A stretch of DNA of 64,000 bases from Arthrobacter oryzae (GTDB taxonomy: Bacteria; Actinomycetota; Actinomycetes; Actinomycetales; Micrococcaceae), in NCBI RefSeq assembly GCF_003634095.1, contig NZ_RBIR01000006.1:151960-215959 (forward strand), written 5' to 3'. Under the pieces are notes generated by a model that was not told where the DNA came from, searched no databases, and saw nothing but the letters and a program-made list of their open reading frames with translations. The translations under genes and the position numbers were made by a program. Of the stretch, positions 18,377 to 26,571 are shown in pieces (within the stretch, counting starts at the first letter, position 1; each line of letters begins with the position of its first letter).

Positions 18377-18382
18377 ATGTTA
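18377..18382 (-). promoter_or_regulatory. Likely leaderless -10 element of the SDR operon
   Basis: TAACAT on the minus strand ends six nt before ATG 18370, which has no Shine-Dalgarno. It is back-to-back with the coaD element at 18407. Confidence 0.5.
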
Positions 18383-18406
18383 TCCCGGCCCGTGGCGCGG
18401 ATACGG

Positions 18407-18412
18407 TAGGTT
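18407..18412 (+). promoter_or_regulatory. Likely leaderless -10 element of coaD
   Basis: TAGGTT lies six nt before the coaD ATG at 18419, where no Shine-Dalgarno is present. The 48-bp gap to the divergent SDR gene leaves space only for two back-to-back promoters. Confidence 0.5.
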
Positions 18413-18418
18413 CGGACC

Positions 18419-18919
18419 ATGAGACGCGCCGTATGCCCTGGCTCCTTTGACCCCATTCACAATGGCCACCTGGAAGTTATTGCGCGCGCCGCGGGCCTCT
18501 TCGACGAGGTGATCGTGGCCGTGTCCACCAACTACGCCAAGAAGTACCGCTTCAGCCTCGAGGAGCGGATCGACATGGCCCGGGAAACGTTCGCGTCATT
18601 GAGCGGCATTGTGGTTGAACCCGTGGGGGAGGGGCTGCTGGCCGAGTACTGCCGGCAGCGGGGAGTGTCTGCGATCGTCAAGGGCCTGCGGTCCTCGTCG
18701 GACTTCGATTACGAGCTGCCGATGGCCACCATGAACCGGCAGCTCACCGGCGTCGAAACCGTGTTCCTCCCGGCGGAAAGCCACTACCTGCACCTGTCCT
18801 CCACCCTCATCAAGGAGGTCTTCTCCCTGGGCGGGGAGGTCTCGGACTTTGTGCCCCGGTCCGTGCTGAAACGCCTGGTTCCCGGCGAGCCGGTGCAGGA
18901 CCACGCCCGCAAAGTGTAA
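18419..18919 (+). CDS. coaD: Phosphopantetheine adenylyltransferase
   Basis: The 166-residue protein is CoaD (PPAT), which transfers AMP from ATP to 4'-phosphopantetheine in CoA synthesis. It has the nucleotidyltransferase motif CPGSFDPIHNGHLEVI at residues 6-21. VKGLRSSSDFDYELPMATMNR and SSTLIKEVFSLGG follow. Its length is normal. The product feeds acyl carrier protein modification and the fatty-acid genes near the end of the window. It is divergent from the SDR operon. Confidence 0.97.
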   Translation: MRRAVCPGSFDPIHNGHLEVIARAAGLFDEVIVAVSTNYAKKYRFSLEERIDMARETFASLSGIVVEPVGEGLLAEYCRQRGVSAIVKGLRSSSDFDYELPMATMNRQLTGVETVFLPAESHYLHLSSTLIKEVFSLGGEVSDFVPRSVLKRLVPGEPVQDHARKV

Positions 18920-19008
18920 GCTTGACCGGTACTCGGCGGCCTGCTGCCGGTTGCGCGGCCCCTTCCGGGACCGGTCCGGCGGTGTTCCGCCGCTGGCCAG
19001 CGCCCGGT

Positions 19009-19038
19009 TTGAGTCCGTCCGGAAGTTCAGGCTAAGAT
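19009..19038 (+). promoter_or_regulatory. Candidate promoter of yceD-rpmF
   Basis: TTGAGT (19009-19014) and TAAGAT (19033-19038) are separated by 18 bp. Transcription would start near 19045, leaving a short leader before the AGGAG at 19062-19066. Confidence 0.5.
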
Positions 19039-19071
19039 GGTACGTCGGTCATATGTTCAACAGGAGTTCTC

Positions 19072-19620
19072 ATTAAACGAGATGCTAGTTCGCCCCTGGC
19101 GTTCGACGTCAAGGACCTCGGACGCAGTCCGGGAAGCATGCGGACGCTGACGGAACATGTACCCGCACCAAGTGATCTTGGTGTGGCACTCATTGGCGTG
19201 CAGGAAGGCTCGGATGTTGAGCTGGACCTGCGGCTCGAGGCCGTACACGAAGGAATTTTGGTATCAGGAACCGCGCTCGTCAAAGTAACTGGCGAATGCG
19301 GCCGATGCCTGGATCCCCTTGCGTATGACCAAGAGGTCGATGTGCAAGAACTTTTCTTCTACGAGGACGCTGTGTTCTCCGACGAAGAAGACGAAGAAGA
19401 GCAACGTCGAGTCGAGCACGATCTAATCGATCTTGAGCCGGTGTTGCGGGACGCAGTTGTAACCATACTGCCGTTCCAGCCGGTGTGCCGGGAAGACTGC
19501 CAGGGCCTTTGCTCCGAATGTGGAGTGCGCCTGGAAGACGAGCCGGGGCATCACCACGAGGTCGTAGATCCTCGCTGGGCCGCCCTGGCTGACTTGGCTA
19601 AGCCTGACCGGCAAAACTGA
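19072..19620 (+). CDS. YceD family protein (DUF177), probable AUU start
   Basis: The protein, 182 residues from ATT 19072 or 160 from ATG 19138, is the DUF177/YceD protein that precedes rpmF in most bacteria. A CxxC-type pair (CGRCLDPL) and a C-terminal zinc-like set (CREDCQGLCSECG) are visible. The conserved family opening (SSPLAFDVKDLGRSPGSM) lies upstream of the first ATG. That region has no ATG, GTG, TTG or CTG start that follows a Shine-Dalgarno. An ATT follows AGGAG by five nt and a candidate promoter by about 27 nt. Function is unresolved; YceD is linked to rRNA/ribosome accumulation. It is cotranscribed with rpmF, 36 nt downstream. Confidence 0.8.
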   Translation: MKRDASSPLAFDVKDLGRSPGSMRTLTEHVPAPSDLGVALIGVQEGSDVELDLRLEAVHEGILVSGTALVKVTGECGRCLDPLAYDQEVDVQELFFYEDAVFSDEEDEEEQRRVEHDLIDLEPVLRDAVVTILPFQPVCREDCQGLCSECGVRLEDEPGHHHEVVDPRWAALADLAKPDRQN

Positions 19621-19656
19621 TTTGTAAGTGTTTTTCTAGAGAGAAATGAGTTAGCC

Positions 19657-19860
19657 GTGGCTGTCCCGAAGCGGAAAATGTCTCGCTCGAATACCCGCGC
19701 CCGCCGCTCCCAGTGGAAGGCAACTGCCCCCGCCCTGGTGAAGACTGTCGAGAACGGTCAGGTCACGTACAGCCTGCCGCACCAGGCAAAGGTCGTTACC
19801 GACTCGGCTGGCACTGCGCTGTTCCTTGAATACAAGGGCCGCAAGGTCGCAGACGTCTAA
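19657..19860 (+). CDS. rpmF: 50S ribosomal protein L32
   Basis: The 67-residue protein begins [20 protein letters not shown], the typical L32 start. It is the short form without the CxxC zinc ribbon found in some L32 paralogues; no Cys is present. GTG 19657 follows a purine-rich GAGAAATGAG. It is cotranscribed with yceD and followed after 21 nt by rnc. Confidence 0.97.
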   Translation: MAVPKRKMSRSNTRARRSQWKATAPALVKTVENGQVTYSLPHQAKVVTDSAGTALFLEYKGRKVADV

Positions 19861-19868
19861 TCCGCCAC

Positions 19869-19874
19869 TAGGCT
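19869..19874 (+). promoter_or_regulatory. Likely leaderless -10 element of rnc
   Basis: TAGGCT lies seven nt before the rnc ATG at 19882 in the short gap after rpmF. No good Shine-Dalgarno is present; the spacer reads GAAAAAG. rnc could therefore have its own leaderless transcript besides read-through. Confidence 0.4.
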
Positions 19875-19881
19875 GAAAAAG

Positions 19882-20622
19882 ATGTCTTCAACTGAAGAGC
19901 TTCTGAAGCGTCTCGGTGTCACTATTGACGCCGGGACGCTTCGTCTTGCGCTCACGCACCGGTCCTACGCCTACGAAAACGGCGGCATTCCCACCAACGA
20001 ACGGCTCGAGTTCCTGGGTGACTCCATCCTGGGCTTCTCCGTTACTGACGCGTTGTACCGGGACAACCCCACGCTGCCCGAAGGTGACCTGGCCAAGCGC
20101 CGGTCCGCCGTCGTCAGCACCCGGGCGCTGGCCGGCATCGGCCGCAGCATCGGGCTGGGCGAGTACATCTACCTCGGACAGGGCGAAAAGCTCACCCAGG
20201 GCAAGAACAAGGCGTCCATCCTCGCGGACACCATGGAGGCGCTGATCGGCGCCACCTACCTCTCCAACGACATCGAAACGGCCCGGCAACTGGTCATGCG
20301 CCTGGTCGGGCCGCTGTTGAAGGATGCCGCAGCCCTGGGCGCGGGAACTGACTGGAAGACTTCCATCCAGGAGCTGGCGGCCAGCCGGCAGCTCGGAACC
20401 ATCAACTACGCGGTCGAGGGCTCGGGGCCGGACCACGCCCGGACGTTCGAGGCTGTGCTGCGGATCGGTGGCACGGACTACGGCACCGGCAGCGGCAATT
20501 CCAAGAAGGAAGCCGAACAGGAAGCCGCCGCCGACGCCTGGCGCCGGCTGACCGCCCCGTCGGCACCGCCCGCGGCATCGGCAGCCGAGCCGCAGCAGCT
20601 GCAGACCCAGACGGGCAGCTAG
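19882..20622 (+). CDS. rnc: Ribonuclease III
   Basis: The 246-residue protein cleaves double-stranded RNA and matures rRNA. The catalytic signature [11 protein letters not shown] is at residues 41-51 with acidic metal ligands Glu43 and Asp47, and the second acidic pair is in [13 protein letters not shown] double-stranded-RNA-binding domain follows, with [18 protein letters not shown] as its final helix. The last 25 residues are Ala/Pro/Gln-rich and probably unstructured. mutM starts 10 nt downstream, so the two are likely cotranscribed. Confidence 0.97.
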   Translation: MSSTEELLKRLGVTIDAGTLRLALTHRSYAYENGGIPTNERLEFLGDSILGFSVTDALYRDNPTLPEGDLAKRRSAVVSTRALAGIGRSIGLGEYIYLGQGEKLTQGKNKASILADTMEALIGATYLSNDIETARQLVMRLVGPLLKDAAALGAGTDWKTSIQELAASRQLGTINYAVEGSGPDHARTFEAVLRIGGTDYGTGSGNSKKEAEQEAAADAWRRLTAPSAPPAASAAEPQQLQTQTGS

Positions 20623-20631
20623 GCAGCGGCG

Positions 20632-21585
20632 TTGCCTGAACTGCCCGAGGTCGAGGTGGTCCGGCGCGGCCTGGTGAGCTGGGTGCGCGGCCGGACCATC
20701 ACCTCCGTCGACGTGCTGGATCCGCGCTCCCTGCGCCGGCATGCGCTGGGCCCGGAGGACTTCGCCGGAAACCTTGAAGGGGCCCGGGTGCTGGACGTGG
20801 TCCGCCGCGGCAAATTCCTGTGGATGCCCCTGGCGGACACGCCCGCCGTTTCCGCAGACGCCGCACCCGGCGTCGCGCTCATGGCCCACCTGGGCATGTC
20901 CGGGCAGCTGCTCATGCAGGATCCCGGCGTCCCGGACGAAAAACACCTGAAAGTCAGGCTGCGGCTCAGCCCTGCCGCCGGCATGCCCGAACAGCTCCGC
21001 TTCGTGGACCAGCGCATCTTCGGCGGGTTGTTCCTCACCTCGCTGATCCCCACCGACGACGGCGGCCCGGGCGGCCTCGCCGAAACGCCGCTGCCGCTCA
21101 TCGCCGAGGAAGCCGCCCATATTGCCCGGGACCCGCTCGATCCCTGTTTTTCCTTCGACGATTTCTACCGGCGCCTGCGGGCCCGCAAAACCGGGCTCAA
21201 ACGGGCGCTGCTGGACCAGGGCCTGGTCTCCGGGATCGGGAACATCTACGCGGATGAGGCCCTCTGGAAAGCCCGGCTGCACTACGCCCGGCCCACCGAC
21301 ACCCTGCGCCGGGCCGACGCGCTCCGGGTGCTCGACGCAGCCCGCGAGGTCATGCTGGACGCCCTGGCCGCCGGCGGCACGAGCTTCGATTCGCTCTACG
21401 TCAACGTCAACGGCGCCTCCGGGTACTTCGACCGCTCCCTGAACGCCTACGGCCGCGAAGGCCTGGAATGCAAGCGCTGCGCCGCCGCCGGCCGGGTCAG
21501 CCTCATGAAGCGCGAACAGTTCATGAACCGTTCCTCCTATACCTGCCCCGTCTGCCAGCCCAAGCCGCGCAACGGCCGCTGGTAG
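20632..21585 (+). CDS. mutM: Formamidopyrimidine-DNA glycosylase
   Basis: The 317-residue protein is MutM (Fpg), which removes 8-oxoguanine and other oxidised purines and then nicks the strand. Translation from TTG 20632 gives [10 protein letters not shown], placing the catalytic Pro and Glu directly after the initiator Met. The helix-two-turn-helix segment ([18 protein letters not shown]) is present. The C-terminal zinc finger is CKRCAAAGR then CPVCQPK. An insert near residue 135 ([15 protein letters not shown]) makes it slightly longer than Escherichia coli MutM. It ends 23 bp from the convergent oleD. Confidence 0.97.
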   Translation: MPELPEVEVVRRGLVSWVRGRTITSVDVLDPRSLRRHALGPEDFAGNLEGARVLDVVRRGKFLWMPLADTPAVSADAAPGVALMAHLGMSGQLLMQDPGVPDEKHLKVRLRLSPAAGMPEQLRFVDQRIFGGLFLTSLIPTDDGGPGGLAETPLPLIAEEAAHIARDPLDPCFSFDDFYRRLRARKTGLKRALLDQGLVSGIGNIYADEALWKARLHYARPTDTLRRADALRVLDAAREVMLDALAAGGTSFDSLYVNVNGASGYFDRSLNAYGREGLECKRCAAAGRVSLMKREQFMNRSSYTCPVCQPKPRNGRW

Positions 21586-21608
21586 GAGAGCCGGGCTCCC
21601 CGGACTCC

Positions 21609-22598
21609 CTAGGGCGTGGTTTCTTTCCCCCGCGGGCCGTAGTGCTCCGCCAGCCTCGCCAGGCCGTCGTCCAGGGACACGGCGGGGGTCCAGTCCAGGA
21701 GCTCGCGGGTCTCGCGCTGGTCGAACCAGTGGGCCGTGGAGAGCTGTTCGGCGAGGAACCTGGTCATCGGCGGCTCGTCGGCCCGCCCGGAACGGCCCCA
21801 GACCTTCTCCACGACCGATCCGGCGGTCCGCGCGAGCCTCCCCGGCACGCTCCACGACGGCGCGGGGACCCCGCCCGCGGCACAGATACCCGCCAGTAGC
21901 TCGCCGACCGGACGGGGCTCGCCGTTGCTGACCACCAGCGCCCGGCCGTGGATGTGCTCCATGCGGTGCAGCGCGGCGACGATGGCCGAGGCGGCGTTGT
22001 CCACATAGGTGGTGTCGATCAGGGCCGCACCGGCGTCGAGCAGCGGCAGCCGGCCGCGGCCTGCACGTTCCAGCACCCGTTCCACCAGTTGCGTGTCGCC
22101 CGGCCCCCAGACGATGTGCGGGCGGACCGCCGCGACCCGGAATTCCGGCGAGTCCGCGGCCAGCGCCAGGAGCTCGGCCGCGGCCTTGGTGCGGGAGTAG
22201 TCGCCGTGCGCGCGGGCCGGGTCCGCCGGCTCGGCGCCCAGCCCTGCGATGGCAGCCCCGGAGTTGGCCACGGACGGGGACGAGACGAACACCAGGTCCC
22301 GCACGCCGGCGTCGCGGGCCGCATGGAGCAGACGGCGGGTGCCTTCAACATTCACGTCGTCGAAATCGGCGGCGCGGCCCGTGAAGGAGACCTTTGCCGC
22401 CAGGTGGATGACGGCGTGGGCGCCGGCCACCGCGCGGCGGACGGCCTCGGGGTCAGTGACGGACCCGCAGAGGTCCGCGGCGCCGTCGACGCCCGAGGGA
22501 CGCCGCTGGAAGGTGGTGACGGCGTGGCCCTGACGGACCAGCAGCCCTGCCACTTCGCGGCCGAGCAGGCCGCTCGCGCCGGTGACGAGGACCCTCAT
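21609..22598 (-). CDS. oleD: 2-alkyl-3-ketoalkanoate reductase (OleD-type SDR)
   Basis: The 329-residue protein is an extended SDR. The cofactor motif is VTGASGLLGREVAGLL and the catalytic pair is in YSRTK (Tyr-x-x-x-Lys). In the head-to-head olefin pathway OleD reduces the 2-alkyl-3-ketoacid made by OleA to a 2-alkyl-3-hydroxyacid with NADPH. ATG 22598 overlaps the oleBC stop in ATGA, so the genes are translationally coupled. Assignment to OleD rests on this linkage, since the fold alone would also fit 3-beta-hydroxysteroid dehydrogenase/epimerase families. It is the last gene of the cluster and convergent with mutM. Confidence 0.88.
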   Translation of the reverse strand: MRVLVTGASGLLGREVAGLLVRQGHAVTTFQRRPSGVDGAADLCGSVTDPEAVRRAVAGAHAVIHLAAKVSFTGRAADFDDVNVEGTRRLLHAARDAGVRDLVFVSSPSVANSGAAIAGLGAEPADPARAHGDYSRTKAAAELLALAADSPEFRVAAVRPHIVWGPGDTQLVERVLERAGRGRLPLLDAGAALIDTTYVDNAASAIVAALHRMEHIHGRALVVSNGEPRPVGELLAGICAAGGVPAPSWSVPGRLARTAGSVVEKVWGRSGRADEPPMTRFLAEQLSTAHWFDQRETRELLDWTPAVSLDDGLARLAEHYGPRGKETTP

Positions 22599-25282
22599 GG
22601 CGTGCCCGGACGGCCGCCGGCCAGCACCGCGGACGCCCACCGGGACAGGCGGGTCCTGTCGATCTTGGCGTTGTGGCGGATATCGGTCGGCTGGGAGGGG
22701 ACCACGAGCACGGCGGACACGCTGACGCCGGCCTCGCGGGCTGCAGCGCGCACGCGCCCGGCGAGCTGCGGTGCGGCCGGGCCTGCCCGGCGCGCAGGCG
22801 GAACGGTTTCGACGACGGCGGCGACGGCCTGGGTCCCGGCGGGGCCGACCCCGATGACGGCGGCCAGCCCGACGCCGTCCAGGCGCTCGATGGCCTGCTC
22901 GGCGCCGACGGGCGTCACCACAGCACCCGGTGCGGTCACGACGTGCGCGAGGCGACCTTCCACCCAGAGCCGCCCGGCGGCGTCGAAGTGCCCGACGTCG
23001 CCGGTGCGGTGCCATCCGGCCGTGCGGACACTCTCTCGCTGGGTGAGCCAGAGCCTGTCATAGGCTTCCTTCACATGCGGGGCGCTGACGAGGATCTCGC
23101 CGGTGACTCCGGCCGCCGTGACGGGCTGGTCCCCGGGGGCGGAGCCATCCGAGGCGAGCGGGATGACGGCCACGCGGGCGCCGTGGACCGGCAGGCCCAC
23201 GCACACGCCGTTGCCGGCCCCAGCCACGGTTCCGGCGGCGGCATCGGCCGCGGCGGAGCGGATCTGTTCGAGACTGATGTCGGTGACCGGCAGGGCCTCG
23301 GTCATCCCGTAGGGGGTGTGCAGTGACGCCAGGGGCACCATTCGCTGCACCTCTGCGAGGAGGGATTCGGGGACGGGCGCGCCGGCCGAAAGCAGCAGCT
23401 CCACGCGCCCCAGAGCCTCTAGCCCGGCCCCGCTCAGGCCGCCCCGGGTCACCAAGACATTGCGCAGTGCAGCGGGCGAGGCGAAGATCACCGTGGCGTC
23501 GATCGCCGCGGCGGCGTCCCCCAGCGCGCGGGCCGTCAGGGTGCGGGGCACGGTGACGTCCATGGCGGGCGTCACCGAGACGGCTCCAAGCGCCGGTCCC
23601 AGCAGGGCGAACGGAGCGAAGCCTGCCACCAGGCGCGCGCCCGGGCGGATCCCCAGCGTCGCGGCCACGGTATCCCGCATCGCGGCCAGCTGCCGGTGCG
23701 TGTACAGCACGCCCTTGGCCGGACCGGTGGAGCCGGAGGTGAAGAGTACGGCCGCGGGGGCGTCCGCGTCAGGGTCAGCGTCCGGCACCCGCGACGCCGG
23801 CTCCGGGCTGAGCCCGGCTCCGCGGCGTGCGAGGGCGGCGAGGGAGGTCTCCACGGCGAGGACGCGGCGGCGGCCGGCCGGCAGGTCCCGCACACTGATG
23901 CGCCTTCCGGACCAGCCGAGTGCCGCGGCGGCCGCCAGCGCCCTGTCGATGCCGATCAGGAAATCCGGGGTCGCGCCCTTCACGGCGCGGCTCAGCCCGC
24001 GGGTGCCGAGGCCGGCGTCGGCCACCACCACCACGGCGCCAAGCCGCAGGCAGGCGTAAAGGACCACGGTCAGGTCCACGCCCGGCGGGACCATCAGGCT
24101 CACCCGGCTGCCGGGCCCGACACCGGCTTCCTTCAGGCCTGCCGCGAGGGCGGCGATACTCCGTTCCAGCTCCTGCCAGCTGAGCGAGCGGGCGACGCTG
24201 CCGTCCGGGGCCATCTCCGCGACGGCGGTGTCCCCGCCGGCAGGTCCCGCCGCCAGCTCGGTGAGCGGGGCCCAAAGGGGCGGTAGCCCGGTGCCGGGGT
24301 CCGGCGTCGGGGGTTCCGGCGCCGGACCGTCCACGGGACCGTTGTCCTTGTCCCGGCGGTGCCCGGCGAGCCATTCGAAGACGGGGGCGGCAATGTTCCG
24401 GTCTTCGGCAACCAGATGGCCAGCACCCTCGAAGCGGTGCACCTTCGCGTCCGGCAGCCGGCCGATGAGGTCCTTGAGGTACCGGTCGGAAAAGATCGGG
24501 TCCCGCGGGCCCCAAAGCATCAGGGCCGGAACCTTCAGTCCGCGCAGCCCTTCGGCGACGCGGCTGAGCGCCGGGAAGCTGGGATGGGACGGGTCGGCGG
24601 GAATGTCGGCGACAAAGTTCCCCACGCCGGCGCGCCGGCCGGTGCCCCGGTAGGGGGCCATGAAGGCGCTGCGGACATCCGCGGCCAGCGGCGGGTGGGC
24701 CAGGGAATGCGTCACCCGAAGGAAGGTGTCCGACGTCGTGGTTCCCCAGCGGTGCACGGCGGGGTGCAGGGCAAGCCGCAGTGCAGGCGGGATGTTCGTA
24801 CCGGCGGGCTGGTGGACGGCGGTGTTGGTCAGCCCCACCCCGGCGAGCTGCCGCGGATGTGCCAGGGCCCAGCCGAGGCTGATCACGCCACCCCAGTCGT
24901 GGCCGACTGTGACCACAGGCCCGTCCAGGCCGAGCGCGGCGGTGAGGTCGCCCAGGTCGTTGATCCGGTCCGCCAGGCGCCGGAACGTGCCGGTGCGCTC
25001 GGAGAAGCCCATATCCAGCTGGTCCACGGCCACAACCCGCCACGGATGGGCGGGATCGGAACCGGCCGCCAACAAGGTCCGCCACAGGTAAGACCAGGTC
25101 GGGTTGCCGTGCACGCACAGCAGGGTTCCGGCAGGAGTGAGGCCGCGGCGGGCCAGCTGGGCGCCGTTGTCGAGCAGGTGCCAGCGGCGCACGGTACCGG
25201 GCGCATCGGCGCCGGAGGTGGACGGCACATCGATTTCGCGCGACCACTCGGGGTCGACGCCGGTCCAGGCGGCGGTTACCAA
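22595..25282 (-). CDS. oleBC: OleBC fusion: beta-lactone decarboxylase + beta-lactone synthetase
   Basis: The 895-residue protein fuses two enzymes. The N-terminal third is an alpha/beta hydrolase of the haloalkane-dehalogenase type. It shows LCVHGNPTWSYLWR (oxyanion/halide-like Asn) and VGHDWGG with the nucleophilic Asp, as in OleB. The C-terminal two thirds is an AMP-binding enzyme with the P-loop LFTSGSTGPAKGVLYTH, as in OleC. OleC closes the 2-alkyl-3-hydroxyacid to a beta-lactone using ATP, and OleB decarboxylates the lactone to a cis-olefin. TTG 25282 overlaps the oleA stop by 7 bp and follows GGTGG at seven nt. Fused OleBC is known from actinobacteria such as Micrococcus. Confidence 0.93.
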   Translation of the reverse strand: MVTAAWTGVDPEWSREIDVPSTSGADAPGTVRRWHLLDNGAQLARRGLTPAGTLLCVHGNPTWSYLWRTLLAAGSDPAHPWRVVAVDQLDMGFSERTGTFRRLADRINDLGDLTAALGLDGPVVTVGHDWGGVISLGWALAHPRQLAGVGLTNTAVHQPAGTNIPPALRLALHPAVHRWGTTTSDTFLRVTHSLAHPPLAADVRSAFMAPYRGTGRRAGVGNFVADIPADPSHPSFPALSRVAEGLRGLKVPALMLWGPRDPIFSDRYLKDLIGRLPDAKVHRFEGAGHLVAEDRNIAAPVFEWLAGHRRDKDNGPVDGPAPEPPTPDPGTGLPPLWAPLTELAAGPAGGDTAVAEMAPDGSVARSLSWQELERSIAALAAGLKEAGVGPGSRVSLMVPPGVDLTVVLYACLRLGAVVVVADAGLGTRGLSRAVKGATPDFLIGIDRALAAAAALGWSGRRISVRDLPAGRRRVLAVETSLAALARRGAGLSPEPASRVPDADPDADAPAAVLFTSGSTGPAKGVLYTHRQLAAMRDTVAATLGIRPGARLVAGFAPFALLGPALGAVSVTPAMDVTVPRTLTARALGDAAAAIDATVIFASPAALRNVLVTRGGLSGAGLEALGRVELLLSAGAPVPESLLAEVQRMVPLASLHTPYGMTEALPVTDISLEQIRSAAADAAAGTVAGAGNGVCVGLPVHGARVAVIPLASDGSAPGDQPVTAAGVTGEILVSAPHVKEAYDRLWLTQRESVRTAGWHRTGDVGHFDAAGRLWVEGRLAHVVTAPGAVVTPVGAEQAIERLDGVGLAAVIGVGPAGTQAVAAVVETVPPARRAGPAAPQLAGRVRAAAREAGVSVSAVLVVPSQPTDIRHNAKIDRTRLSRWASAVLAGGRPGTP

Positions 25283-26298
25283 ACGATTTCCACCATGGCG
25301 GTGTTCAAACCGGAACCGACGCCCATGCACAGCACGCGGTCCCCGGCCTCGAGGGTCTCGGCCTCGGCCGCGAGGGTCATTGGCAGGGATGCCGGGCCCA
25401 CGTTGCCCCAGTGCGGGAACGTGATCGGCACCTTGTCCGGGTCCAGGTCGATTGCGTCGATGATCGCCTGGGTGTAGGCCTTGCTCACCTGGTGCGTCAC
25501 ATAGCGCTCCATCGAGGTCCAGTCCCACTCCGGCTGCGCCTCCTGCCAGGCGTCGACGACGAGCTGCAGGCCGCCGTCGAGCAGGCCCTTGGTATCGGTG
25601 GCCATCCCGTCGATGCCGCCCACGCACAGTTCATGGTGTTCGGTGCCGGCACGCATCACGCCGCCGACGATCCGGTGCGCCCCGGGGTGTTGGTCCGCGG
25701 GGCCCAGGACCGCTGCGGCGGCTCCGGAACCCAGCGTGAGTGTTGCGAACTCGCGGTTGAAGTCCTCGCGGGTCGTCTCGGGCCGCTGCAGCCGCGCGAG
25801 GGTGGCCTCCTGCGTTGCCTGGGCGTCCTCGCCGTTGACGATCAGCGCGTACTTGATCTGGCCGGAGTCGATCATGTTTGCCGCCAGGGTCATCCCGTTG
25901 ACGAATCCGAGGCAGGCGTTGGCCAGATCGAAGTTCATCGCTGACGACGGCAGGTTCAGTCCGTGGTGGATCTTCACCGCGACAGACGGTTCAAGGTTGC
26001 GCCGCGTGACCGAGGTGTTGATCAGCAGGCCAATGTCGGCCGCGTTAATGCCGGACTCGGCCAGGGCCTTCGCACCCGCCTCGATTGCTGCGTCGTCGAA
26101 TGATGTCCCGGGGGCCCACCAGCGCCGGTGCGTGATGCCCGCGACCCGTTCGAGCAGCCTCGGCGGGAACTTCAGCCGCCGCAGGGTTGAAGCCAGCAGG
26201 CGGTCGAAATCCGTGGAACTGACGATCGTCGGAGCCTCGACGCTGCTCACCGAAAGCAAAGCGGTGTTCTCGTGCCGGAATGTTGCATTCCCTACCAA
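25276..26298 (-). CDS. oleA: Acyl-CoA condensing thiolase OleA
   Basis: The 340-residue protein is a thiolase-fold enzyme close to 3-oxoacyl-ACP synthase III, called OleA because of its neighbours. The catalytic Cys lies in ANACLGFVNGM. A Glu in TSVTRRNLEPSVA fits the base used for non-decarboxylative condensation. The His and Asn lie in FPHWGNVGPASLP. It joins two fatty acyl-CoAs into a 2-alkyl-3-ketoacid, the first step to long-chain olefins. TTG 26298 gives MVGNATFRHENTALLS, matching the usual OleA start, and has AGGGG six nt upstream. The frame is open further upstream, but that part looks non-coding. It is divergent from smc. Confidence 0.92.
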   Translation of the reverse strand: MVGNATFRHENTALLSVSSVEAPTIVSSTDFDRLLASTLRRLKFPPRLLERVAGITHRRWWAPGTSFDDAAIEAGAKALAESGINAADIGLLINTSVTRRNLEPSVAVKIHHGLNLPSSAMNFDLANACLGFVNGMTLAANMIDSGQIKYALIVNGEDAQATQEATLARLQRPETTREDFNREFATLTLGSGAAAAVLGPADQHPGAHRIVGGVMRAGTEHHELCVGGIDGMATDTKGLLDGGLQLVVDAWQEAQPEWDWTSMERYVTHQVSKAYTQAIIDAIDLDPDKVPITFPHWGNVGPASLPMTLAAEAETLEAGDRVLCMGVGSGLNTAMVEIVW

Positions 26299-26571
26299 AT
26301 CAAGCCCCTGTTCGTGTCTGTCCTGCGCTCCGGCCGTTGACTGCACCTTAAAGCACAAGCCCAAGAGCTTAACTATGCCCGGTGCGGGTCTGTTCCTGCA
26401 CATGCCGGCTGCCGCATCTGCGGCGGCTTCGCACGGGTTCTGCGCAAAATTCCCGCGGCTCCGCAGTAGATTGTATGTACCCGGGGCGTCCCCGAACATC
26501 CGCGTCCGTCCAAAACCATGCTATTCGCCCACCACCATGCCCAGCCCGCCGAGCGAGAGATCCGAAGTACC

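Noticed and set aside
19138..19620. Simple annotation of yceD from its first ATG
   Set aside because: It would remove the conserved family N-terminus that is clearly in frame upstream.
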